From positions 5,890,037-5,954,036 of the forward strand of contig NZ_JACHMM010000001.1 in assembly GCF_014204975.1 (NCBI RefSeq): 64,000 nt of DNA. The letters are read 5' to 3'. The position numbers and the translations under genes were made by a program. Source of the stretch: Jiangella mangrovi (lineage in GTDB: Bacteria; Actinomycetota; Actinomycetes; Jiangellales; Jiangellaceae). The notes beneath the pieces are model-generated. The model was not told the origin of the DNA. It searched no databases and saw only the letters and a program-made list of their open reading frames with translations. Shown piece after piece: positions 27,701-33,667 of this stretch (position 1 is its first letter; each line of letters begins with the position of its first letter).

Positions 27701-28626
27701 CGATGGTCGGCTCGCACGCCCAGATCGCCAACGTCCAGCGCCAGGAGGGCGTCCAGTACGTCGTCCACCCGTCGTCGGGCAAGGCGCCGTACGGCACCCC
27801 GGATCGCGGCGGCTTCACCGGCTGGATCGAGTGGAGCGTCGACCGCGACGGCTCCGGCGCCCAGCGCTGGCTCAGCGCCGACGTGCGCGCCTTCGCCCAG
27901 GAGGTCGTCGTCGAGGCGCCCGAGACGGTCGAGGTCGGCCGCGCGGCCACCGTCGGCGGGCACATCGTCCAGCCCTCCGGCGTGCTGCCGGGCAGCCGGG
28001 TCGTCCCGCTCGCCTACCCGATGTCGGTGCACTGGTCCGGCGACGACGGCCTCGCCATCGGCTCCGGCGACGCGGCGGCCCGGCGCGCGCGTTCCGAGGG
28101 CCGGGTGGCGATCCTGGACCCGGTGACCCGGCAGCTCATGGGCCTGCGCACCGGCGAGGTGACGCTCGAGGTGACCAACGACTCGATGCGCGCCTACACC
28201 GGCGAGGCGTCGCTGGCGCCGGTCACCGGCCGGACGACGGTGCGGGTCGTGGCGGCGGCCGGCGCTGGTGCGCGGGTCGACGCCGACGCCCCGGTGTTCA
28301 CTGCCGTGGCCGGCACCTCCGGCGAGGCCGGCACCGTCCAGCCGGTCACGCTCACGAACACGGGCGAGCGGCCGCTGGTGGTCTCCGGCCTGACGGTGAC
28401 GGCGGGCGAGTTCGCGGTGGCCGACGCCGGCGCGTGCACCGACGCACCGATCGCTCCGGGCGCGTCGTGCGACGTGCCGGTCCGGTTCACCCCGGCCGGC
28501 ACCGGCACCACGGTCGCGGACCTCGTCGTCGAGGGCAACGTCCCCGGCGGCACCGTCGAGGTCGCCCTGACGGGTGCCGCCGTCCGGCCCGTCGTCGTCG
28601 ACGGCGACCGGCCCGGCCAGGACTGA
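24781..28626 (+). CDS. Secreted phosphodiester glycosidase / metallophosphatase multidomain protein
   Basis: 1281 residues, with AAGGA before the ATG. Residues 1-38 are a signal peptide ending TVPAAAA. Residues 75-400 match the NAGPA phosphodiester-glycosidase domain (GVNGDFFDI at 121, WNLDGGGSTSMV near 360), which removes N-acetylglucosamine from a phosphodiester. Ig-like and jelly-roll-like domains follow (about 400-750). Residues 765-1010 are a calcineurin-like metallophosphoesterase: LSDVQ, LNGDIVDRG, PGNHES, FAHHP, but GSHAQ replaces the usual GHxH. The C-terminus (from 1180) is a choice-of-anchor-D-like domain. Probably processes extracellular teichoic-acid or glycan phosphodiesters. 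Confidence 0.87.
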   Translation: MSAASTRTRRRRLTSSLSALTASAVAFGLLTTVPAAAAESPSGPPLTDDAIELVDRTEQIGPGITLRELTSVTPTGWYDQHILTADLANPAVTSDLLAGEHVTDRAPTSVHVNEVGAVAGVNGDFFDINNSGAPLGAEVRDGELLKSSDYGTWTHVGVGADGIGRAVDMTLDATATFGGTAHRVVSLNASNNLAGSPNGAIVAYTEKWGSYRRSIGVNGATDVASVLVQDEKVVSVDTTTAGEGPIPSGAFVLVGREAGAAAIRTLQPGDPVTLTYELSDEIAQQMTFVIGSNRELVRDGVARPDSELDNDVHPRTVIGFKDDGRTMILMTNDGRQSPVNGMTMRELARFMVRLGAETAWNLDGGGSTSMVARPLGEEAATVRNSPSDGGERLDPNGVGLFVTPGNGRAKELVITPGEEEARAFPGLHRTLTAKAVDNHLTPVAVDPAGVRWRSSGGSFDGSVLEVPANRRGRVVVHATSGAAQGVRSVQILGELNSLELSTNRISISEATPQNAVQVAVTGRDAQGFAAPVELVDLDLSYDESVVSITPSGTGLKITPLTAGGTVVELTAAGHTVKLPVTVGVQTIQVYDFQDDYAANGRWTRNGTAGARMDILDDPEGIRLEFGAARNKGITAASNANRWVEIPGQPLRVRIKIKSDVFIPSGLTYAGFWDAEGTSVGIYGNGLQPSDEWQYATFTIPSTAVFPIRFNSFQGINTAVDQQVPGRFVIGGIEADVPSQIDLPEQDPLRADPLFSADGQAQPGADWTFATLSDVQFTAAAPDLTQVAVAALNRIRAEEPDLVVLNGDIVDRGLPEDIALARRTLEEGGCDLIPVGEEPAAESTPDHGTGTIPCYYVPGNHESYGVNNTQGTLAAWEAEFGQPFRTFDHKGTRFILLNSSLGSLRGSDWEQLPMLQVALETAAGDESISNVMVFAHHPVDDPAETKASQLGDRMEVRLVEKLLADFRDASDKGATMVGSHAQIANVQRQEGVQYVVHPSSGKAPYGTPDRGGFTGWIEWSVDRDGSGAQRWLSADVRAFAQEVVVEAPETVEVGRAATVGGHIVQPSGVLPGSRVVPLAYPMSVHWSGDDGLAIGSGDAAARRARSEGRVAILDPVTRQLMGLRTGEVTLEVTNDSMRAYTGEASLAPVTGRTTVRVVAAAGAGARVDADAPVFTAVAGTSGEAGTVQPVTLTNTGERPLVVSGLTVTAGEFAVADAGACTDAPIAPGASCDVPVRFTPAGTGTTVADLVVEGNVPGGTVEVALTGAAVRPVVVDGDRPGQD

Positions 28627-28632
28627 CGGGCG

Positions 28633-28661
28633 GGGAGCGGGCGGTCCGGCCGTCCGCTCCC
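28633..28661 (+). terminator. Hairpin after the phosphodiester glycosidase gene
   Basis: GGGAGCGGGCGG (28633-28644) and CCGTCCGCTCCC (28650-28661) pair over 12 bases with one G.T, seven bases after the stop. No T tract beyond CCGTTT. Confidence 0.6.
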
Positions 28662-29087
28662 CCACCCGTTTGACCTGCGGAAACGGAGAAATCTGAAAAA
28701 AGTCTCATCTGGACGTATCTGAGCCGCCCCATCGGGCTCTGTATCTGTGAACGCCGCGAGAGGTCACCAGCCGGCGTTCCGCGGACCAGGGACCTCCGGC
28801 CGCGTCGTGCACACCGAGGGGAGGCGGCCGTGGCGGCACCACTCGCACCACGTCGGGCCGCACCCATCCAGCCCGTGCGCGACGGCCTCGCTCCCCTGGA
28901 ACCGTGGCGGGCTCTTTCGAGAAACCGCGTCGTCGAGATCCTCGCAGCCAGGCGGCGCAGACGTCCACGACGTCTGCTCGTACAACGTCTGTGAAGCCGG
29001 GGGGCTGCTGCGATGATCAGCACAACGGGGGGTGACGGGTACGTGGGCAGGGCGTGGTGCGCCGCGCCCGGGGGCACGTGCCCGTCA
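28662..29087. other. Long gap before the sigma-factor gene
   Basis: About 425 bases. It opens with an A+T-rich patch (28680-28760, AAATCTGAAAAAAGTCTCATC and a short GAGCC/GGGCTC hairpin) that could hold a regulated promoter. A short reading frame with a good ribosome site lies at 28830-28994. The sigma-factor promoter follows. Confidence 0.5.
28830..28994 (+). CDS. Possible small arginine-rich protein
   Basis: 54 residues from GTG 28830, preceded by GGGGAGG six bases away. The product starts MAAPLAPRRAAPIQPVRDG and ends in a very basic helix ([19 protein letters not shown]). Codon bias is weaker than in neighbouring genes and no family was recognised, so it may be chance. The strong ribosome site and position before a sigma-factor operon are the reasons to list it. 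Confidence 0.28.
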   Translation: MAAPLAPRRAAPIQPVRDGLAPLEPWRALSRNRVVEILAARRRRRPRRLLVQRL

Positions 29088-29115
29088 CTGACGGCGATCT
29101 ACCTGCATCTATACT
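29088..29115 (+). promoter_or_regulatory. Promoter of the sigma-factor gene (leaderless)
   Basis: CTGACG (29088-29093) and TATACT (29110-29115) are separated by 16 bases, a near-consensus housekeeping promoter. The GTG start at 29123 is only seven bases past the -10, so transcription probably begins at the start codon. Confidence 0.65.
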
Positions 29116-29122
29116 CTGGGCG

Positions 29123-29734
29123 GTGGCCGACCTGTCCGTCAGCGAGCTCGTCGAGGCGGCGTCCAGGGGCGATCAGCTCGCCTGGGACCGCCTGGTCGAC
29201 GATCACGCCTCGCTGGTCTGGGCGGTCGTCCGGAGTCATCGGCTCCACGGCGGCGACGCCGAGGACGCCTTCCAGAGCACCTGGCTGCGGCTGGTCGAGA
29301 ACCTCGAGCGGCTCGTCCACCCGGATCGGCTGGCCGCCTGGCTGGTCACGACGGCGAAACGCGAATGCCTGCGGCTGCTCCGGCGCGGCGGCACCGAGCT
29401 GCCCGACGTCCACATCGCCGACCGCGCCGACGACGCGAGCCCTCCCGCTCCCGGGCCTGCCGAGGCGCTGCTCGCGCACGAAGAGCAGGTCGAGGTCCTC
29501 CGGGCCTTCCAGCGGCTCGAGCCACGCTGCCAGGACCTCCTGCGGCTCACCGTGGCCGCGGCCGACCCGCGCTACACCGAGGTCGCCGCGGAGCTCGAGA
29601 TGCCCGTCGGAAGCATCGGCCCGACGCGGCGACGTTGCATCGAACACCTGCGCCGCCTCATGCACGACCACGAGGACGGCGCCACTGACGATTCCAGCCC
29701 GGCCGACGCCCACCGGCGCACCGGCCGGCGCTGA
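29123..29734 (+). CDS. Sigma-70 family (ECF-type) RNA polymerase sigma factor
   Basis: 203 residues from GTG 29123. Region 2 is DRLVDDHASLVWAVVRSHRLHGGDAEDAFQ with the expected DAEDAFQ-TWLRL core; region 4 is FQRLEPRCQDLLRLTVAAADPRYTEVAAELEMPVGSIGPTRRRCIEHLRRL. It resembles actinobacterial sigma factors encoded next to CHAT-protein or carboxypeptidase-regulatory-like genes. There is no ribosome site; a promoter -10 lies seven bases upstream, pointing to leaderless translation. The next two genes follow closely and are probably one operon. No classical zinc anti-sigma factor is adjacent. Confidence 0.85.
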   Translation: MADLSVSELVEAASRGDQLAWDRLVDDHASLVWAVVRSHRLHGGDAEDAFQSTWLRLVENLERLVHPDRLAAWLVTTAKRECLRLLRRGGTELPDVHIADRADDASPPAPGPAEALLAHEEQVEVLRAFQRLEPRCQDLLRLTVAAADPRYTEVAAELEMPVGSIGPTRRRCIEHLRRLMHDHEDGATDDSSPADAHRRTGRR

Positions 29735-29745
29735 AGGGGGACCCC

Positions 29746-30219
29746 ATGGTTGACGACGACCGCCTGGTCGACCGCCTCCGCGAGGTCATCGAGGCCACCG
29801 ACCCGCCGCCCCAGCGGCTGATCGAGGTGGCCAAGGCGAGCTTCGCGTGGCGCACGGTCGACGCCGAGCTGGCCGAGCTGATCTCCGACTCCAGCACCGA
29901 GCCCGCCCTGGCCGTCCGGTCGGCGGGCGAGGCGCCGCGGCTGCTGACGTTCACGGCCGGCGAGACCGTCGTGGTGCTCGAGGTGACCCGCGAGGGCGGC
30001 GCTGCCGGCGCGGCCGGGGAGCACCGCCTCATGGGCCAGATCGTGGCGCCCGGCGCGGCGACGGTCGAGGTGCGGCACTCCGACGGCGTCGTCTCCGTCA
30101 CCACCGACGCCGACGGCCGGTTCCGCGCCGCCCCCGTCCCCGGCGGCCCCATCTCGGTGAGCTGCCGTTTCGACGACAGCGAGCGCCCGGCCGTCGTGAC
30201 CAGCTGGGTGAGCATCTGA
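29746..30219 (+). CDS. Sigma-linked protein with carboxypeptidase-regulatory-like C-terminus
   Basis: 157 residues. The N-terminal helix DRLVDRLREVIEATDPPPQRLIEVAKASFAWR and the strand-rich centre (EAPRLLTFTAGETVVVLEV) are followed by a small beta-sandwich (GQIVAPGAATVEVRHSDG..TDADGRFRAAPVPGGPISVSC), like carboxypeptidase-regulatory or transthyretin-type folds. It starts 11 bases after the sigma gene and carries no zinc-binding HxxxCxxC. Position suggests a modulator of the sigma factor; this is inference from context only. Confidence 0.65.
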   Translation: MVDDDRLVDRLREVIEATDPPPQRLIEVAKASFAWRTVDAELAELISDSSTEPALAVRSAGEAPRLLTFTAGETVVVLEVTREGGAAGAAGEHRLMGQIVAPGAATVEVRHSDGVVSVTTDADGRFRAAPVPGGPISVSCRFDDSERPAVVTSWVSI

Positions 30220-30221
30220 GC

Positions 30222-30932
30222 ATGAGCGACGTCTCGCCGGCCGGCGAAGAGATCACCACCGGGAAGTCCGGCGCCACCGTCGTCCGCACGGCCGGCACCT
30301 ACCGCAAGGAGTCCGCCGACGACGACCTCATCGGCGAGGGCGCCCGGCTCATCTGGCTGGCCGCCCATGGCATCCCTGCCGCCGAGGTCCTCGAGTGCGG
30401 CCCCGGCCTGCTGGTGACCGCCGAGGTGCCCGGTCGCCCCGCGGCCGGCGACTGGCCGCCCGAGGCCCGCGACCGCGTCGTCGACGCCCTGGCCGAGCTG
30501 ACGCGTGCGCTGCACGCCCTGCCGGTCGGCGAGTGCCCGTTCGACCGCCGGCTCGCGGTGACGATGCCTGCGGCCTTGTCGGCCGAGGTGGACCTCGACG
30601 ACCTCGACGACGAGCGCCACGGCTGGACCCGCGACCAGCTGGTCGCCGAGCTGCTGGCCACTCGCCCGGCCTCCGAGGACCTCGTGGTCTGCCACGGCGA
30701 TCTCGGGACGCTGAACGTCATGGTCGATCCGTCGACGTTCGAGGTGACGGGGGTCGTCGACGCCGGCAGCCTGGGGGTCGCCGACCGCTGGCTCGACCTC
30801 GCCATCGCCACCCGGTCGCTCGAGGGCCGGGTCGGCGGCGATGGTGCTTCTGCGCGGTACCTGCGGTCCTATGGGGTCGAGGTCGATGCCGAAAAGCTCA
30901 CCTTCTACCGGTTGCTGGACGAGTTCTTCTGA
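30222..30932 (+). CDS. APH(3')-like aminoglycoside phosphotransferase family protein
   Basis: 236 residues, two bases after the previous stop. Nucleotide-site Lys29 (YRKES), catalytic loop VVCHGDLGTLN (Asp160, Asn165), metal-site VVDAGSLGVADRWLDLAIATRS (Asp180) and the C-terminal FYRLLDEFF closely match the APH(3') kinases that phosphorylate kanamycin-type antibiotics. It is about 25 residues shorter than clinical enzymes, mainly in the N-lobe. Being the third gene of a sigma-factor operon, it may have a housekeeping substrate. The copy-B repeat starts at its stop. Confidence 0.82.
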   Translation: MSDVSPAGEEITTGKSGATVVRTAGTYRKESADDDLIGEGARLIWLAAHGIPAAEVLECGPGLLVTAEVPGRPAAGDWPPEARDRVVDALAELTRALHALPVGECPFDRRLAVTMPAALSAEVDLDDLDDERHGWTRDQLVAELLATRPASEDLVVCHGDLGTLNVMVDPSTFEVTGVVDAGSLGVADRWLDLAIATRSLEGRVGGDGASARYLRSYGVEVDAEKLTFYRLLDEFF

Positions 30933-31141
30933 GGTTCTGCCGGGGTGATGAGGTGGGCTCGCCTCGCCGTCATCTACCGGTCCGTCGTGGGCGAGTTACT
31001 ACCGCTATAGCAGTTGTCACTCGCCCACGGCGCGCGTCAGGAGGGAGTTCTCCCCGCTATAGCGAGGAAAAGTCCCTCCCGACACCACCACGGCCGACTT
31101 CACTACGACCCCGCACCCGTGGCCAGACTCCCCCGTCCCCC
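30931..31141. repeat. About 210-base repeat with conserved ends and palindromic core (copy B)
   Basis: It has the same left (30931-30968) and right (31114-31141) ends as the copy at 19812-20019, but an unrelated core. The core has two palindromes: 30987-31028 (42 bases, arms GTGGGCGAGT/ACTCGCCCAC) and 31040-31079 (40 bases, arms GGAGGGA/TCCCTCC). Both are centred on GCTATAGC. Confidence 0.75.
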
Positions 31142-31156
31142 TCATAGCTGCCAGTT

Positions 31157-31252
31157 CTTAGGCCGCGCGGGTGCGGTCAAGTCCAAGCGCCCCCACCACA
31201 GTCCCGCGCAAGCACAGAGCGCGCGGACTTGAGGGCACCCGCGCGGCTTAAG
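31157..31252. repeat. Large imperfect inverted repeat before tdk
   Basis: Arms 31157-31190 and 31219-31252 pair over 34 bases with five mismatches (shared core GCCGCGCGGGTGC and CTCAAGTCC-type ends). Pairing appears to continue outward: GTCCCCCT..GCTGCC on the left matches GGCAGCAGGGGGAC on the right, up to the tdk stop. It lies in the convergent gap between the phosphotransferase gene and tdk. Confidence 0.7.
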
Positions 31253-31289
31253 AGAATCGGCAGCAGGGGGACGGGGGGGGAACCCAACC

Positions 31290-31937
31290 TCAGCCGGCGG
31301 CGAAGGGCAGGGGCTCGGCGCCGGCCTCGGCGACCCGGGCGCTGACGGCGGTCATGCGGCGCCGGTGGTGGTGGCGGCAGAGCACCTCGTAACCGACCAC
31401 GCCGGCGCCGTCGGTGTCGCCGACGACGACCTGCTCGCCCTCGGTGACCATGATGCCGCCGACGGTGCGGGCGTTGTGGGTCGCGCGCCGGCCGCACCAG
31501 CACAGCGCCTCGACCTGCAGGGTCTCGACGCGGTCGGCCAGTTCGACCAACCGAGCGGACCCGGGGAACAGCCGGGTGCGGAAGTCGGTGAGGATGCCGA
31601 ACGCGTACACCGGGACGTCGAGTTCGTCGGCCACCCGGCCGAGGTCGTCGACCTGCTCCGACGTGTAGAACTGGGCCTCGTCGCCGATGACGTAGTCGAT
31701 GCGCTCCCCCGCCGCCAGCCGGGCCGCCACCACCGACCACAGCTGCGTCGACGGCGACACCTCGACGGCGTCGGCGGACAGGCCGAGGCGGCTGGACACC
31801 GTCGCCTCGCCGGCGCGGTCGTGCGAGGTCAGCATGAGCCCGGACAGCCCGCGACGGCGGTGGTTGTAGTCGGTCTGCAGGGCCAGCGTGGACTTGCCGC
31901 AGTCCATGGTCCCCGTGAAGAAGTGCAGCTCAGCCAA
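31290..31937 (-). CDS. tdk: Thymidine kinase
   Basis: 215 residues from TTG 31937 (GAGG about ten bases upstream). It phosphorylates thymidine in the salvage pathway. TK1-type features: P-loop FFTGTMDCGKST, YVIGDEAQFY with the DEAQ Walker-B-like motif, lid region VPVYAFGILTDFRTRLFPGS, and a zinc ribbon CWCGRRATHNAR..CRHHH with one cysteine position supplied by a nearby residue. It follows the pyrophosphatase gene with six bases of overlap-free spacing. Confidence 0.93.
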   Translation of the reverse strand: MAELHFFTGTMDCGKSTLALQTDYNHRRRGLSGLMLTSHDRAGEATVSSRLGLSADAVEVSPSTQLWSVVAARLAAGERIDYVIGDEAQFYTSEQVDDLGRVADELDVPVYAFGILTDFRTRLFPGSARLVELADRVETLQVEALCWCGRRATHNARTVGGIMVTEGEQVVVGDTDGAGVVGYEVLCRHHHRRRMTAVSARVAEAGAEPLPFAAG

Positions 31938-31942
31938 CCGGA

Positions 31943-33049
31943 TCAGGCCTCTCCGACGAGCAGCGGCACCATCAGCTCGTCCTCGCTCAACGCCCCGTGC
32001 AGCCCGCGCAGCCGGGTCTCGACGGGGAACACGCTGCGCCGCTCGACCGCGCAGTCGCCGTGCACGTTGGCGACGACGTCGCCGATGCGCTCGGTGACCC
32101 GCGACTCGACGGCGCCGAACCAGCTGGCGGCCACGGCCTCGGCGCGGGTCAGCACCTCGGCCCGGTCCGCCAGCACCGACCGCCACGCGTCCCTGACGTC
32201 CGCAGCGGCATCCGGCGACACCGTGTACACGTGCCGGAACCGCGCCTCGCCGGCCACCAGCGCCACGCCGTCGCGCAGGGCGGGGACGTCGTCGACGTCG
32301 ACGCGGCGGTCGGGGTCGACGTCGACCATGCCGTGGTCGGCGGTGACGACGAAGACGGTGCCGGCGGGCAGCTCGTCGTAGAGCTGCTCGGCGAACCGGT
32401 CGACCATGGCCAGCTGGTAGCGCCACGCGGGCGAGCGCCAGCCGTGCTGGTGACCGGTGTAGTCGAGGTCGCCGTCGTACACGTAGACCAGCGACGGCGC
32501 CGCCCCGGACGACCCCTCGACGGCCGCGGCGACCCGCTGGCCGTAGGAGTTGGCGGCGCGGAACGGCCCGCCCATGGCGGCGCGGGTCAGGCCGGTGTCG
32601 CGGAAGCTGCTCTGCCCGATGACGGTGGTCGCGACCCCCGACCGCGCGGCGCGGTCGAACAGCGACGGGTACGGCTGGTAGGTCGACGGGTCGAGCGGCG
32701 GGTCCCACTTGAGCGCGTTGAAGATCCCGTCGCCGCCCGGCACCCGCGAGGTGTAGCCGACGATGCCGTGCTTGCCCGGCGGGAGGCCGGTGCCCAGGCT
32801 GGTCAGGCTGGTCGCGGTGGTGGTGGGGGTGCCGACGGTGATGGCGCGGCCGGCCAGCGACGCCAGGAACGGCGCCTGCGCGGGGTGGGCGCGCAGCAGG
32901 TTCCAGCCGAGCGCGTCGACCAGCAGCACGCAGTAGCGGCGCGCCGGCGGCAGCCCGAGCACGTCGACCTCGCCGTTGACCCCCAGCGCGGCCAGGACGG
33001 ACGGCAGCAGGTCAGCGAGTGCCGCCTCGCCGTAACGGGGAAGGGGCAC
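31943..33049 (-). CDS. Alkaline-phosphatase-superfamily phosphodiesterase / nucleotide pyrophosphatase
   Basis: 368 residues from GTG 33049. Metal-site residues of the family are visible: VLLVDALGWN (Asp), nucleophile Thr in TPTTTATSLTSLGTG, YDGDLDYTGHQHG (Asp/His) and VTADHGMVDV (Asp-His). It should hydrolyse a phosphodiester or nucleotide pyrophosphate in the cytoplasm (no signal peptide). It sits in a minus-strand series with DUF5998 (three-base gap) and tdk, which suggests a nucleotide-related role. Confidence 0.87.
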   Translation of the reverse strand: MPLPRYGEAALADLLPSVLAALGVNGEVDVLGLPPARRYCVLLVDALGWNLLRAHPAQAPFLASLAGRAITVGTPTTTATSLTSLGTGLPPGKHGIVGYTSRVPGGDGIFNALKWDPPLDPSTYQPYPSLFDRAARSGVATTVIGQSSFRDTGLTRAAMGGPFRAANSYGQRVAAAVEGSSGAAPSLVYVYDGDLDYTGHQHGWRSPAWRYQLAMVDRFAEQLYDELPAGTVFVVTADHGMVDVDPDRRVDVDDVPALRDGVALVAGEARFRHVYTVSPDAAADVRDAWRSVLADRAEVLTRAEAVAASWFGAVESRVTERIGDVVANVHGDCAVERRSVFPVETRLRGLHGALSEDELMVPLLVGEA

Positions 33050-33052
33050 CGC

Positions 33053-33634
33053 TCACCGCACGCTGATGGTGGCGGCGGACAGGGCCCGGGCGAAGGTCAG
33101 GAGGTCGCGGACCCGGCCGCTGCCGTCGCCGGCCTCGCTGACCCGCAGCGTGAAGTCGTCGGAGGTCAGGGCGCCGGTGTAGCCGTGGTCGGCCTCGCAG
33201 TCGGGGTCGCCACACGTGGCCGGCTCGAGGTCGATGCGGCTCATGGCGCCCCAGCCGACGGTGAGGACGACGTCGAGCGCGGGCGTGCCCGTGCGGTACG
33301 CGGCCGGCGACGTGACCGTGCGGCTCACGACCACCGACGTGACGCGGTCGAGCGGCACCGCCTCGGTGGACGTGGTGGCGTACGGCACGTCGTGGGTGTC
33401 GTCGGAGGGGTACTCGTCGGTATGGCCGACGATGAGCCTCGTGGGGGTGAGGACCAGCACGCTCACGTGCCGTCGCAGTTCGTCGCGGTCGAAGTGCGGC
33501 TCGTGGTGCACCACGTAGGAGTCGACCGCCTCGCCGGCCAGCGAGGTCTCGAGCATGTCCGCGACGAGGTCCGGGTAGTACCCGGCCTCCTGGATGGCCA
33601 GGCGAAGGCCCTCACGCGTCCCTGTGTCCGCCAT
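33053..33634 (-). CDS. DUF5998 family protein
   Basis: 193 residues. No catalytic motif was recognised. It contains YYPDLVADMLETSLAGE, HHEPHFDRDELRRHVSVLVLTPTRLIVGHTDE (a PH-like or beta-rich region) and a CGDPDCEADHGYTG cysteine/histidine segment that could bind metal. Actinobacterial DUF5998 proteins are usually found beside the same phosphodiesterase gene, as here. Function is unknown. Confidence 0.68.
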   Translation of the reverse strand: MADTGTREGLRLAIQEAGYYPDLVADMLETSLAGEAVDSYVVHHEPHFDRDELRRHVSVLVLTPTRLIVGHTDEYPSDDTHDVPYATTSTEAVPLDRVTSVVVSRTVTSPAAYRTGTPALDVVLTVGWGAMSRIDLEPATCGDPDCEADHGYTGALTSDDFTLRVSEAGDGSGRVRDLLTFARALSAATISVR

Positions 33635-33667
33635 TCCTCCATCCTCGCACGCTCGTGGTGCCTAGCG

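Noticed and set aside
24763-28665. 1300-codon minus-strand open frame opposite the phosphodiester glycosidase gene
   Set aside because: Low-complexity composition (Arg/Gly/Asp-rich), no domains, and the plus-strand gene has signal peptide and catalytic motifs.
28747-29016. 89-codon plus-strand frame upstream of the sigma factor
   Set aside because: No ribosome site and His/Pro/Arg-rich composition typical of off-frame translation; the overlapping frame at 28830 is the better candidate.
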